A stretch of DNA of 38,247 nt from Trichosporon coremiiforme (lineage: Eukaryota > Basidiomycota > Tremellomycetes > Trichosporonales > Trichosporonaceae): contig BCJJ01000065.1 of assembly GCA_039545355.1 (NCBI GenBank), positions 1 through 38,247 on the forward strand, written 5' to 3'. Shown here piece by piece: positions 10,262 through 20,527 of this stretch. The notes beneath the pieces are model-generated. The model searched no databases. It was not told the origin of the DNA and was given only the letters and a program-made list of their open reading frames with translations. The position numbers and the translations under genes are program-made. Each line of letters opens with the position of its first letter. Positions within the stretch are counted from its first letter, which is position 1.

Positions 10262-11740
10262 CTACAACTTGGACTGCGCCGCGTACGCGTCCTGAATCTC
10301 CTGCTTGCTCCCCCACTCTCCCGCCGTATAAGTCGTGAGGAACCGCCACAGCGCATCGGCGACCTTGTGGGGTTTCTCCTGCGTGATCAAATGGCCAGCA
10401 TCCATGACCCGCTCGTTCCGCGGTCGTTGAGGGCGCCACACCATCTCCTGCGTCAACTCGGGGCCATAGGTCGTAAAGTTAGTCCCGGCCATGACGAATC
10501 CGACAGGCATGGGCAAATACGGCAGTTTGTCCCACCCTCTTGCCTCGCCCGCCGGCTCAGTGAAGCAGATACTCTCGCTCCAAGCCGGCGTGGCGAGCGT
10601 CACGGGTCCGTCGGGGCGGGTGTAGTCGACGGGCACTAGGCCGTGGGACAGCCAGAGCTCGAAGACGGCGGGGTCCCAGGATTTGTAGAAGGGGTTGTCG
10701 GCCATGAGTCTCCGAGCCTCGGCGAGAGAGGGCCAAACGTCGCGCCTCTTCAGAGCGCCGGCGGAGAGCTTGAATTGAGAGACACCGTCTCTGTGCCACT
10801 CTTCCTCCGTCACGGGGTGCGGGGGACACATGGGGTCGACGAGGAAGACGGCCTCGAACAGTTCCGGCGCGGCGTGGGCGGCCTGCACAATCGCGTTTCC
10901 ACCGATGGAGTGTCCGACCCCGATCACCTTACGATTGGGCTGTTGCTCGGTGTATTTCAGGTGCCAGCCGGGCTCGTCCTCTTTGCGAATGGAGGGCAGG
11001 ACATGACGAACGAAATAGAGCACGTCGCGCCCACAGTCGTCCCAGATCTGCGCGGGGCCAATCGCGCCAGCGTTCAGGTCCATGCTGCCTGCCTGGTTCG
11101 TGTTGTCCATGAGCCACACTTCGTCAATCTCGACCGGTTCCTGATTCTTCAGGGGTGTGTTCGTGCCGAAACTCGCTCCGGCAGACATCGAGTCGCGGGA
11201 GAGTAGGTCGAGAAGGGCGGGGTGCCACTGTTCCTTCAGCAGACCGTTGGCGTGCGTTACGACCAGCGTATAGCCTCCGCGAGGCTGAGTGCGCCGCCAA
11301 CGCTCGACACTGCTCCACAACCCCTTTGGCGACGCCTCGCGCGCCTCGTCGAGCGACCACCTGTGCGCGGCATACTCCTGATCGACCGAGTAGTTCAGCT
11401 CCTTGGCTTGCCGTTTCGCCTTATCCTCCTTGCTCTCCTTCGCCGGAATGGGGGTCTTGCGGTAGGGATGCGAAGCCCTTGACAGGTTGCCGTGGCCTTC
11501 CCGGATCTCGCGGGGGTAGGCAGCCGGCGCGGCGTGGAACGACCTCTCCCATCCCTTTGGCAGGGGCTTCAGCTGCGGACGCCGCGGCTGCGGAGGTGCC
11601 GTCTTCTCGGGATGAGGGAGGAAGGGGAGGAAGCTATGCCATGGCACGACGGGGGTCGGTTTCTGGCTCTGCTTGGCGAGGTAGGGCGCGTAGTGGGCGA
11701 GTTTGCCGCGCTGCATGGTCGGTTCTGTCGGTGGTGACAT
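10262..11740 (-). CDS. Alpha/beta hydrolase with a peroxisomal (SKL) C-terminus
   Basis: A single uninterrupted frame of 492 residues starts at the ATG at 11740; a second in-frame ATG lies at 11716. The nucleophile elbow is GVGHSIGGNA with Ser278. The likely catalytic His is His450 in DAGHLITQEKP. The acid residue cannot be fixed by eye. The protein ends Gln-Ser-Lys-Leu; SKL is the canonical type 1 peroxisomal import signal read by Pex5. Residues 1 to about 130 are Pro/Arg/Lys-rich, with no clear signal peptide. By overall layout it resembles the fungal Lpx1 and AKT2-like group of peroxisomal hydrolases, known or presumed to act on acyl esters. The substrate here is unknown. It has no intron, unlike most genes in the window. 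Confidence 0.88.
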   Translation of the reverse strand: MSPPTEPTMQRGKLAHYAPYLAKQSQKPTPVVPWHSFLPFLPHPEKTAPPQPRRPQLKPLPKGWERSFHAAPAAYPREIREGHGNLSRASHPYRKTPIPAKESKEDKAKRQAKELNYSVDQEYAAHRWSLDEAREASPKGLWSSVERWRRTQPRGGYTLVVTHANGLLKEQWHPALLDLLSRDSMSAGASFGTNTPLKNQEPVEIDEVWLMDNTNQAGSMDLNAGAIGPAQIWDDCGRDVLYFVRHVLPSIRKEDEPGWHLKYTEQQPNRKVIGVGHSIGGNAIVQAAHAAPELFEAVFLVDPMCPPHPVTEEEWHRDGVSQFKLSAGALKRRDVWPSLAEARRLMADNPFYKSWDPAVFELWLSHGLVPVDYTRPDGPVTLATPAWSESICFTEPAGEARGWDKLPYLPMPVGFVMAGTNFTTYGPELTQEMVWRPQRPRNERVMDAGHLITQEKPHKVADALWRFLTTYTAGEWGSKQEIQDAYAAQSKL

Positions 11741-12156
11741 CGCAGAGAGGGTAGTAAAGAGTGTGGGATGGCTATGTACCCCGTGCTGAAGCGAGTGTCT
11801 GATGGAGGATGGTCGAAGTAGCCGAGCCCGCGCACGCTCCGTGGTCGCGATAATATACAGACACCCGGACTCTACGTACCCGAGCGACCGGGTGGGCGCA
11901 TGTCGGCCGGCACCGGCCGGGCACCTCTCTCAACTCTCGGTGACTACCGCCTGACCTTACCACGTCACGTGATCCGGCACCAGAATATCTATGGTGAGAG
12001 AGCCCATACGTCATGGCTGCACTGTAGATCGCGCCGCGTGCCATCGGGTCCACCTTGGGCGGTTCCTTACGACCGAGGAATCGAGCGATTCACAACAACA
12101 CCCTTTCCTTCCTCGCCTTCTGCAATACACGCCACCTAACGACGAGCGAAGACGGA
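11741..12156. promoter_or_regulatory. Divergent promoter region of the SKL hydrolase and the SPO71-like gene
   Basis: The 416-bp space holds three recognisable marks. A TATATTA box (minus sense, 11857-11851) lies about 110 bp before the hydrolase ATG. A perfect inverted repeat GGCCGG-CA-CCGGCC lies at 11905-11918. A CACGTG E-box at 11966-11971 sits in the palindrome TCACGTGA, the site type bound by bHLH factors. Factor identities are not known. Confidence 0.5.
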
Positions 12157-15100
12157 ATGCCTGCGACCGCCAACGCAGACGCGGGCCCGTCACGGCCACC
12201 CGCCGCCCCGACCGCCAACCCCGATCATGGCGCCAACGTCCAGGCCGGTCCGTCCCGCTTGCGCGGTGTCGGGGACCACGCATCGAACATTGCAAACGGC
12301 GTCGTGAAACCCGCTCCGACAGTCGTGCAAGCGAGCCAGCACGGCGTGCACACCCTGCCGCGGCGGTTCCTCGGCCCCATGCCCGCGTCACACGTCTACA
12401 GCGACCAGACGGAGGAGAAGCGCGCACGCCTCCGGCACATGAAGCGGCGGGCGATGAAGCACATGCTGGGCGACCAGGCGATGCTGGGACTACCCAAGTC
12501 CTCCGGCTCGGGCGCAACTTCTCCGGGAAAGAGGGCGCTGCACAAGTTTCGCGTGAAGCGCAAGTCCATCCTGGCAGCGCTGGACGAGGACGAGGCGTTT
12601 GAGGTCGCCTCCGGCGATTCCTCAGACACGAGTGACAGCGACGGGACAGTGGACTCGGGCTGGCTGAAGAAGAAGAAGAAGCAGCGCAAGAAGAAAAAAG
12701 GCAAAAAGGCCAAGAAGAAGGCGAAGGGCGTGTTCTCGACCGAGTGGATTGGGGACAGTTTCGATATCGGGCGAGAGTTTGAGGGCAGGCAAGGCAGGGC
12801 GCCCGATCCCGCTGTCACTGGCGCGCACCCCGATGACATGATGGAGGCGGACCGCGGAGGGTCGGCGCAGGCGGCGAGTAATCGGCAGAAGGCCAAGGAC
12901 GAGCTGAAGCGGCTGGCCAACGAGGGGGCAGACGGGTTGGACAGCAGCGACGACGACACGATCAGGCCTCGCATGACCGACTCACCGGAATCGTTCCGCC
13001 TCAGCTCGAAGGATTCTTCGCCGGAACAACTGCGCACCGAGTCGCCAACACTGCACCGGCCCGAGTCTCCGTCGCCTCTCTCTCAGCAGACTTCGCGCCT
13101 CACGTCGCGGCGCGGCTCATCCATCGCCGCCTCGACCATCGCCGAGTCGTTTGTCACGGCTCCAACCCGCCCAATTGCGAGTGGCGACGACAGCTCCGAC
13201 TTTCACGTAAACCTCGAGCCGCCGTCGCACCCGCTGCTGACACATAGCGTCGAGCCGAGCCCGCACTCCTCCCCGCTCATGAAGGGTTCGTCGGCAGCAG
13301 ACTCTACGCGTCCGCTCATCTCAGACGACGAGAACGAGGTGCGCATCATGCCGGCAGAGAAGGGCAAAGCACCCGCAGGGCGGCTGTTCAAGAAGTCGCC
13401 GACAAAGGCGTCCAAGACCTCCAAAGGGTCCCGGCCGAAGGCGCAGCGCCTGAAATCAGCACTCAGGACGAGCATGGACAGGGCCAAGGAGCGGGGCAAG
13501 ACGGTGCAGTTCCCCGAGGATCCGGCGCATGAGATCCCTCCCGCGCGAGACGAGGTGGTGCGCGAGGGCGACAAGAAGCCCGCCGATCCGATGGCCGTGC
13601 TCCGTCGCGACGGCGCAGCGATAGACGGCACGTCCTCCGGTGCCGCCAACAGCGCCTTTGACGAGGACGACTTCATGCCCGGCGGGGTTGTCATGCGCGA
13701 CCGCGCGCTGGTCAAGATTGGGCGACACAGGGGTGACTTCCTCACTCTGTTCGATGAGGCGGCCGAGCGCCGCATGCCCTGCGCCCGCATCGATCCGACG
13801 GAACAGTACATCGTCGCGATGACCATGACGTCCGTCGACATCTACTCCGACTGGCGCCTGCCCTGCGTCGAGCGCGTAAAGGGGTTCAAGCGGCTCGTGT
13901 TCTCGATTCCGCTGTCGGGGCGTACAAGTCTGACGCTGTTCAACCAGGCTGACAAGTCTCTGTCTTTAACCTCGCCATGGGCGGCAGTGTACCGGCAGAC
14001 GATGCGGCAGATGTGCTGCGCCGAGGGAGGGAGGGGTATCTCTACATGGGACCGGGTGCGACACGGCAACACGGCCGAGCACCTTGGCATGGAGCGCAAC
14101 GGCACTGGCGTGTTCATCCTGATCTTTCAGGAACATTCGCGCGCCCTCGACTGGCACTGGTACCTCGCCGGGCAGCTCGAGTACCGCCTCCCGAAACAGA
14201 TCGAGATCCGCATCCCAGCGCTCGCGACGAGTGTGCGCGTCCCCATCCCCTCGGATGGACCTTCGCTAACCGTCAACCGCAACGCTATCGCCAAGGAGAT
14301 GTGGAACCTGATCCTGGCGAGCCACGATAGAAGGCATATGTTCCAAGTTCTGGGACATGTCCCCGCGCTCGAGTTTGCATGGGAGACTGGTGCCGCCCTC
14401 GACTGGGTTGCGTACAACACCACCGTGACGGGCAAGGACAGGGAGTGGGGCCTACTCGCGAGCTTTGCGCGGTGTGCCGACCTGAAAGCGACCCGTGTGC
14501 TGCAGCTCAGGGACGCGATGCACTACGCCACGGACATTACGCTCGGTACCGGCGTCAAGCTCAAGGAACCGGCGAGTGTGGAGGGGTACCTGATGCGGCA
14601 GACCAGCGGAGTGCGCAGCCAGGCGCTCTACGTCGCCGTGAATGACGGGTACGCCTTCCTAGCCCCCGCTGCACTGGGCGATCCGCCTTTACTTCCCAAG
14701 AAGGCGGGGAGCACGCCCGCCGATCTCTTCCCCGACGTCCAGAAGGGGTTTTTGTCAAACGAACGCCGTCGCATTAGTCGCTTCATATCGCGTTGCGTCG
14801 CGGTCATGGATCTGCGCGACGTGGCTTCCGTCAAGCTCACGAAGCAGCAGGACATTCCGAAGGCCGACTCAGACGAAGAGGGCGAGGAGAACATGTCCCA
14901 CACTCCTGTGCCCCGGGAAGGCGACAGCGACGAGCGCGAGTTCCAGGTCGAGCTGCGTAACGGCCAGGTCGTCAAGTTTGAAGCGCACACGCCCGCCGTA
15001 GCTTCCGAGTGGGTGAACCGCTTCCGAGCTCTAGTCGAGTACTGGACGGTGCGCCGGCGCGTGAATGCGCGGCAGGAGATGGACGCGGTGGCCGGGGCCG

Positions 15101-15951
15101 CCGCGCTGGACCTGACGTTGGGCCAGACGCCGCACTGGCAACTGTCCCTCTCGCGTCTGTGGAACTGGTGTGTCATCGACGGCTGCCGGGCGATCACCAT
15201 GGAAGCGCCCTTGTTCATGAAGCAAGGCAAGTGGCCCAAGTTCCGGCAATACCTCGCCGTGCTTTCGAACGGGCGCCTGACCTGTTTCCGCATGGACGGC
15301 GCCGAGGCGATGAGGCGGAAACACTCCTGGCCCCTCTTCGGCGCGTATGCGTATTCGGGGTTGATGGCGCTGGACGAGCTGCAGGAGAACAACTCGCAGA
15401 GCGCGGTGTATCCCAAGGCGAGGATCTACGAGGACGGGCTGCAGGCCACGGATGACGCAGAAGATACGACGCTGGCTATCGCCATCACGTGGCCGACGGG
15501 ACGGTGGGCGCCCCTACAGCCGTGGGAGATTGAGAATCTCGACGGAGACGTCCAGCCGCCTAAATCCGTCTTCAAGAAGGATCCCCTGCTACTGCTTTGC
15601 AGGGCGAGGAGTAAGGTGAGTCCGCTGTGCCATGGACCGTGCCAGTGGCGTAGAGTTCGGCCCATTCGTCTGGGGTCCCCGCGTCGGTTCCAAGCCACCA
15701 CAATGGCCCGCAACAGTCGCGACCTCGGCACCACCTTTGCCGCCAGTAGCATCACTGACATCCAGCTTGAGCGCGACCGATGGATCTGGGCTCTGAACTG
15801 CGAGAAGGAGCGTCTCGCTCGGCAGTACCCGAGGGACGAGGACGCGATTCGGAACACGGGCGCTCTACCCCGACACACCACCATTGACCACTTCCGGCGC
15901 ACGAGCGAGACGACGGGCAGTTCGCGACGGCTCCCGCGGAGGAAGAGCTAG
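12157..15951 (+). CDS. SPO71: Spo71-like protein with C-terminal PH domains
   Basis: The first in-frame ATG is at 12157. Exon 1 is 12157-15615 and exon 2 is 15766-15951, giving 1214 residues. Residues 1 to about 500 are disordered, with a Lys-rich run near residues 171-191 and many Ser-Pro sites. The middle (about 520-800) resembles the Spo71 N-terminal conserved region. A PH-like domain starts near residue 809 (EGYLMRQ) and ends in a Trp-containing helix (ASEWVNRFRALVEYW). A second starts near 1016 (EAPLFMKQGKWPKFRQYLAV) and closes with LERDRWIWALNCEKER. In yeast, Spo71 works with Vps13 to shape the prospore membrane; fission yeast Mug56 is related. Whether this organism sporulates is not shown. 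The 150-nt intron (GTGAGT...CTGACATCCAG) lacks a stop and is a multiple of three; its removal makes RSK-LERDRW contiguous, as expected for a PH domain. Confidence 0.82.
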   Translation: MPATANADAGPSRPPAAPTANPDHGANVQAGPSRLRGVGDHASNIANGVVKPAPTVVQASQHGVHTLPRRFLGPMPASHVYSDQTEEKRARLRHMKRRAMKHMLGDQAMLGLPKSSGSGATSPGKRALHKFRVKRKSILAALDEDEAFEVASGDSSDTSDSDGTVDSGWLKKKKKQRKKKKGKKAKKKAKGVFSTEWIGDSFDIGREFEGRQGRAPDPAVTGAHPDDMMEADRGGSAQAASNRQKAKDELKRLANEGADGLDSSDDDTIRPRMTDSPESFRLSSKDSSPEQLRTESPTLHRPESPSPLSQQTSRLTSRRGSSIAASTIAESFVTAPTRPIASGDDSSDFHVNLEPPSHPLLTHSVEPSPHSSPLMKGSSAADSTRPLISDDENEVRIMPAEKGKAPAGRLFKKSPTKASKTSKGSRPKAQRLKSALRTSMDRAKERGKTVQFPEDPAHEIPPARDEVVREGDKKPADPMAVLRRDGAAIDGTSSGAANSAFDEDDFMPGGVVMRDRALVKIGRHRGDFLTLFDEAAERRMPCARIDPTEQYIVAMTMTSVDIYSDWRLPCVERVKGFKRLVFSIPLSGRTSLTLFNQADKSLSLTSPWAAVYRQTMRQMCCAEGGRGISTWDRVRHGNTAEHLGMERNGTGVFILIFQEHSRALDWHWYLAGQLEYRLPKQIEIRIPALATSVRVPIPSDGPSLTVNRNAIAKEMWNLILASHDRRHMFQVLGHVPALEFAWETGAALDWVAYNTTVTGKDREWGLLASFARCADLKATRVLQLRDAMHYATDITLGTGVKLKEPASVEGYLMRQTSGVRSQALYVAVNDGYAFLAPAALGDPPLLPKKAGSTPADLFPDVQKGFLSNERRRISRFISRCVAVMDLRDVASVKLTKQQDIPKADSDEEGEENMSHTPVPREGDSDEREFQVELRNGQVVKFEAHTPAVASEWVNRFRALVEYWTVRRRVNARQEMDAVAGAAALDLTLGQTPHWQLSLSRLWNWCVIDGCRAITMEAPLFMKQGKWPKFRQYLAVLSNGRLTCFRMDGAEAMRRKHSWPLFGAYAYSGLMALDELQENNSQSAVYPKARIYEDGLQATDDAEDTTLAIAITWPTGRWAPLQPWEIENLDGDVQPPKSVFKKDPLLLLCRARSKVSPLCHGPCQWRRVRPIRLGSPRRFQATTMARNSRDLGTTFAASSITDIQLERDRWIWALNCEKERLARQYPRDEDAIRNTGALPRHTTIDHFRRTSETTGSSRRLPRRKS

Positions 15952-15963
15952 CCCAGTCCCGAA

Positions 15964-15982
15964 GCTATCCCGAAGGGATAGC
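15964..15982 (+). repeat. Perfect hairpin just after the SPO71-like stop codon
   Basis: GCTATCCC (15964-15971), GAA loop, GGGATAGC (15975-15982). The arms match perfectly and start 12 bp after the stop codon. It would be a tight 8-bp stem-loop in the mRNA 3'UTR. Confidence 0.65.
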
Positions 15983-16571
15983 GAAGGGCTAACGTGATTG
16001 CTGACCCGGCGTCGCATCGCCAGACACGTGTGGCCGCCACTCCGAATGAAGGCGGAGACGGTGGGGAGATCTGAAGCCGCGAGATCGGAAAGTCGGGGCG
16101 CCAGAAGTCCGGCGCCAAGTAGAAAAGAAAAGGGGCCGGTTATCTCGCCCGCTTTTTCGTAAAGTCGCCGAGCCACCACCATAGCACTGAAGGGGCGTGG
16201 AGCACGTGCCCTTTTCTGCCCACTATCTGCATTTTACATCGTTGTACATTTATCTGTAGACCATGCATACGTTGTCGATATCTGTGCCCGGGGGATTGTG
16301 GGTGGAATGCGGGCTGACCGAGTGTAGGGTGGTGATCCGGAGGCGATCTATGGCGGATTCTCGGGCCATTTTTGCAAAGGGTCGGTGCCCCTCGGCACAC
16401 ACCCGGCACGCCCTGGCGCACCACCGCCGCCGGCGGACAGAAGCTCGGGCCATTCGGCATTCCCCACATGGCCACCCCGGCCCGGGGCCGGCATAGACGC
16501 CGATGCACGCAGACTACTTAGGTCGGCGGCGCGTCACACGTCCATGTCTTCTCCCCACCATCCTCAACACA
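15983..16571 (+). other. Intergenic and promoter region of the beta-mannosidase gene
   Basis: No gene is supported here. An ATG at 16503 is in frame with the beta-mannosidase start and would add 23 residues, but those residues do not look like the family N-terminus. Confidence 0.5.
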
Positions 16572-19194
16572 ATGACACGGACAAGCACGACTATCGACTC
16601 TGGCTGGCAGTTCTCGCAGGTCTCGTCCAAGACCTGGCCCGACGTCGAGGAGAAGTGGGAGGGGTGCAAGGTCCCTACCTCGGTTCACGTCGAGCTGCAG
16701 CGCCTCGGCCGCATCCCCGACCCGTACAAGGACCTGAACGAGTGGGAGTGCCAATGTAAGTGGATCTAGGATGGCAGCTCTAGCTGCATCCCATGTGGTT
16801 TGACCAGCACACTAACATCCAGGGGTTCAGGAGGCCGACTGGGTGTTCCGCACGACGTTCCTCGCGTCGCCCGAGCAGTTCTCCGCGCCGAACGCTGACC
16901 TTGTCCTCGAGGGTCTCGACACGTACTGCACAGTCACTCTCAACGGGGAGGAGATTGCGACGACGTCCAACATGTTCCTCTCGCACCGCCTCAGCGTGAC
17001 CGGCAAGCTGAAGGAGAAGAACAGCCTCGAGCTGCGCTTCGACGCCCCTCTCCTCGCGGCGAAGAAGGAGGAGGCCGAGAATGGCGGCCCCAAGCCGCTC
17101 TGGAACGGCGACTCGTCCCGCCTTTACTCGCGCAAGGCGCAGTACGGCTGGGGCTGGGACTGGGGACCGATCATCATGACTGTCGGTCCCTGGAGACCGG
17201 TCAAGCTCGAGACGTACGCGTGCCGTATCGCCGACCTCCGCGTCGACTCCGACCTCAAGGGCAACAAGTGGGACGAGGGCACCCTCGACGTGTCCAACCT
17301 CGACATCTCGCCCAAGGCGCCCCAGGACGCCAAGGTCGCCTACACCCTCACCGACCCCGAGGGCAAGGTCGTCAAGCAGGCCATGAACGACGTCGAGGAG
17401 CTGCCCACCTGGGAGATTGAGGGCGCCCGCGGCTGGTGGCCCGTCGGCTACGGCAAGCCCGAGATGTACACGCTCGAGGTGGCCGTGCTGGACGCGAGCG
17501 GCACAGAGCTCGCCTCTGCCTCCCAAAAGGTGGGCTTCCGCCACGTCGAGATTGTCCAGGAGGCGCTCGCCGAGGCCGACGGCGGCGGCTCGTCGTTCCT
17601 CTTCGAGGTCAACGGCGTGCGCGTCTTCTGCGGCGGCTCCAACTGGATTCCCGCCGACAACTACCTCACCGAGATCGAGCCGGACCGCTACAAGCGCTGG
17701 GTTGACCTGCTCGTCAAGGGCAACCAGAACATGCTCCGCGTCTGGGGAGGCGGCATCTACGAGGTCGACGAGCTCTACGACGCATGCGACGAGGCCGGCG
17801 TCCTCGTCTGGCAGGACTTCATGTTCGGCTGCGGCCTGTACCCCTCCTACAAGCGCCTGAACGACAGCATCCAGGCCGAGGCCGAGCAGGCCGTGCAGCG
17901 TCTGCGCGCGCACCCCTCCGTCGTCATCTTTGCGGGCAATAATGAGGACTACCAGATCGCCGAGGAGCAGGGCGTCGTCGACTACAACGACGAGAGCGGC
18001 GACTACCTGCACACCAAGTTCCCGGCCCGGCACATTTACGAGATCATCCTCCCCAACGTCGTCGAGAAGCTGTCCAACATCTTCTACTGGCGCTCGTCGC
18101 CGTATGGCGGCAAGACCAGCGGTGATCTGACCGTCGGCGACGTCCACCAGTGGAACGTCTGGCACGGCACGCAGGAGCCCTGGTCGCACTGGGACAAACT
18201 TGCCGGCCGTTTTGTTTCCGAGTTCGGCATGCAGGGCTACCCCTCCATGCGCACTGTGGAGGAGTGGTTCTCCGCAGACCAGCAGGACCAGAAGTTCCCC
18301 CAGTCCCGCATCAGCGTCAACCACAACAAGGCCGCCGGCTTTGAGCGCCGCCTCGAGCTCTATCTCATGGAGAACTTCCGGCACGCATTCGACATGCCCT
18401 CGTACGTCTACTACACGCAGGCGATGCAGGCCGAAACCCTTGCTGCGGCATACCGTCTCTGGCGCCGGAACTGGAAGGGCCGCGGGCGCGAGCTCACGTC
18501 TGGTGCGCTCGTGTGGCAGATCAACGACTGCTGGCCGTGCGTCTCCTGGGCCATCTGCGACTACTACCTGCGCCCCAAGCCTGCTTTTTTCGCGATTGCG
18601 CGCGAGCTCCGCCCCCTCACCGTCGGCATGGCGCGCAAGGACATCAGGAAGAACAAGGAGGGCAGCCTCGCGTTCTTCGAGGAGCGCTCCGAGGTGCAGC
18701 TGTGGGCGTGCAACTCGGAGCTCGAGGAGCGCGACGTGCGTGTCGAGCTTGTGGCCTTCGACCTGAACGACGGCGAGGTCGACAGGCGGCACTGGGACGT
18801 GACCCTCAAGGCGAACGCGAGCACGGAGATCTGGGCCGGCGACGTGCCCGGCCAGCCTGTGCGCAAGTCTGATGCCGAGGTGCCCCGCCCTATCGTGCTC
18901 CAGGCGCGGATCTTCAAGGGCGACGAGGTTCTCGCCCGCTACTCCAACTGGCCCGAGCCGTGGAAGTACCTCACGTTCCCGGACCCCGGGCTCGAGATCC
19001 AGGTCGACGGCGACGAGGTCACAATTACTGTCCAGAAGCCCGTCAAGGGCCTCATCCTCGATGTCGAGGGCGAAGAGGCCGAGTGGAGCGACCAGGCCCT
19101 CGACATGTTCCCTGGCGACACGCAGCGCGTAACCGCGAAGGGCCTCAATGGCCGCAAGGTCACTGCTAGGTACATTGGTGACGGGTCAGCGTAG
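16572..19194 (+). CDS. mndB: Intracellular beta-mannosidase, glycoside hydrolase family 2 (type B)
   Basis: Two exons (16572-16755 and 16823-19194, intron 67 nt) give 851 residues, the length of fungal type-B enzymes. MTRTSTTIDSGWQF begins like the family, with no signal peptide, so the enzyme should be cytosolic. The split motif ECQ-WVQEADWVFRT is typical. The acid/base is Glu436 in FAGNNEDYQ and the nucleophile is Glu528 in VSEFGMQGYPS, separated as expected for GH2. Other hallmarks are YGWGWDWGP, GGGIYE, LVWQDFMFGC and WQINDCWPCVSW. Known reaction: removal of terminal non-reducing beta-D-mannose from manno-oligosaccharides and N-glycan cores. Start choice: 16572 fits the family better than the in-frame ATG at 16503. 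The antisense strand also stays open for 670 codons, which I attribute to biased codon use. Confidence 0.95.
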
Positions 19195-19765
19195 AGCGGT
19201 GTTATGTAGATTTCTGAAGTTATACCCTTATTCATAAGATGGCATGTAATGATCCCTACTGCTACGTTGCGATACATGGCGTCTGTCGTGTGGATAAGGC
19301 GAATGAACACGCTCGTGAAGGCGGTGATACTCTCCAGGCATGAGCTCCTCCAGGACGGATATGGGGAGAATAATGGAGTTTAATTCCTTCGTTGGCATTC
19401 TGATTCAACTCCGGTCGACTGGCTTGGCACTTGCTGATGGATGTCGGCGTTCGAGCTGAAGAGTGTGAAGGAACTGATCTTGAAGATGGCAGCCAGCAGG
19501 GAGGAATAAGACGAGACGTTGCATGTGAGGGGTGAGGGAGGAGATTGAGAGTCGTCGAGTAAAACAGAGGGGAGGTGGCAGACGGGGAAGCTCGCTGTGG
19601 CGAGGAAGCTCGCCCGGGAGGAATGCTGTTGCAGCGGATGGAGCCAGTCCACTCTTGTGCGTCCCAACAGACGTCCTACGCGGTCAGTGCGAAAAAGGTC
19701 AACCAACGCGTCGCGTCTCAGGTTTCACTATGCTACAGTCATTGCATGATGAGGGAGATATTTAG
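19195..19765. other. Convergent intergenic region, no gene seen
   Basis: A 571-bp gap lies between two gene ends. A 108-codon minus-strand frame (19706-19380) has low-complexity Ser/Leu content and no recognisable motif. Confidence 0.5.
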
Positions 19766-20527
19766 CTACGCGGTCTTGCGGGGCTTTGAGGGCGCAGCCT
19801 TAGAGGACGCAGTCTTGCCGGGGACGACCTTGCAGCCGACTGGAATAGGTCCTCGCGTCGTGACCCACTCCTTCATCGCCTCCATGCTGACAGTATGAAC
19901 ACTGCGAGAGTCAGAGGAAACTAAAGTCGTGCAACTCACGTCCACTGGTCTCGCTTGTCGTTGATACGGGGCCGCAGGCCATCGACGAAGTTGCGATAGT
20001 AACGCGTGAACTCCTCTCCAAACACCTCCGTGCTGAGCGCCCGATTGTACTCGAGCTCGCCCTGCTTCGCGCTTCCATCCCCGTGTTCCACGATCAAGAT
20101 CAAGGTGAGACACTGCGCAGCCTTGAGGGAGAAGCAACGTGCGCTCTCGAGGATCTCGAGGCGGTTCGTGTGAAGGGGAGCGCCCATCGCCTTCGTGCGA
20201 GCGTGATCCGAGATCCTCTTAACCGTGAAGATCTCGTCGTTCAACACTCTTGGGTTCTTGTAGCGCGGGACTGGGGTGCGCCATGCTTCGCGCTGTTCCT
20301 CCAGGTTCGCTGGGTGGCCAAACGGGTTGAGCCTGTCGCCAACGATGGTTGCGTTTTGGTCGTAAACCGGACGAACGATGAGGACGAGGCTCTGCGTAGG
20401 GAAAGGATGCGCTTTGCGAGTGCGCTGCTTAACGGGCGTCTGCTGCAGGGTGGTCAGTTGTTAGTGAAACCTTCCAACGCACCTCGGTCAGGGGAGAGCC
20501 TTTGTGCTTCTTTTCCACGCTCGTCAT
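19766..20527 (-). CDS. Uncharacterised protein of about 227 residues
   Basis: Not recognised. Three exons (20527-20483, 20442-19940, 19901-19766) join in frame. The start MTSVEKKHKGSPL has a basic, short first exon. Exon 2 encodes RTRKAHPFPTQSLVLIVRPV, the NPFGHP motif and PRYKNPRVLNDEIF, then a predicted helical stretch FSLKAAQCLTLILIVEH, and FTRYYRNFVDGLRPRINDK. The C-terminus is Lys/Ala/Pro-rich (ASSKAAPSKPRKTA). No signal peptide is seen; the one hydrophobic stretch is short. Intron 1 (40 nt) ends GCAGCAG, a tandem acceptor that adds or removes one Gln. Intron 2 has two in-frame acceptors (exon start 19901 or 19886) that change the protein by five residues. Support comes from consistent splice signals and codon use, not from homology. 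Confidence 0.65.

Noticed and set aside
12055..12156. 34-residue N-terminal extension of the Spo71-like protein
   Set aside because: The upstream frame is open but begins with TTG; the first in-frame ATG is 12157.
16780..18792. 670-codon open frame antisense to the beta-mannosidase gene
   Set aside because: It mirrors a strongly codon-biased gene. GC-rich third positions remove stops on the other strand, and the translation is Val/Leu/Gly/Ala-rich without any family features.
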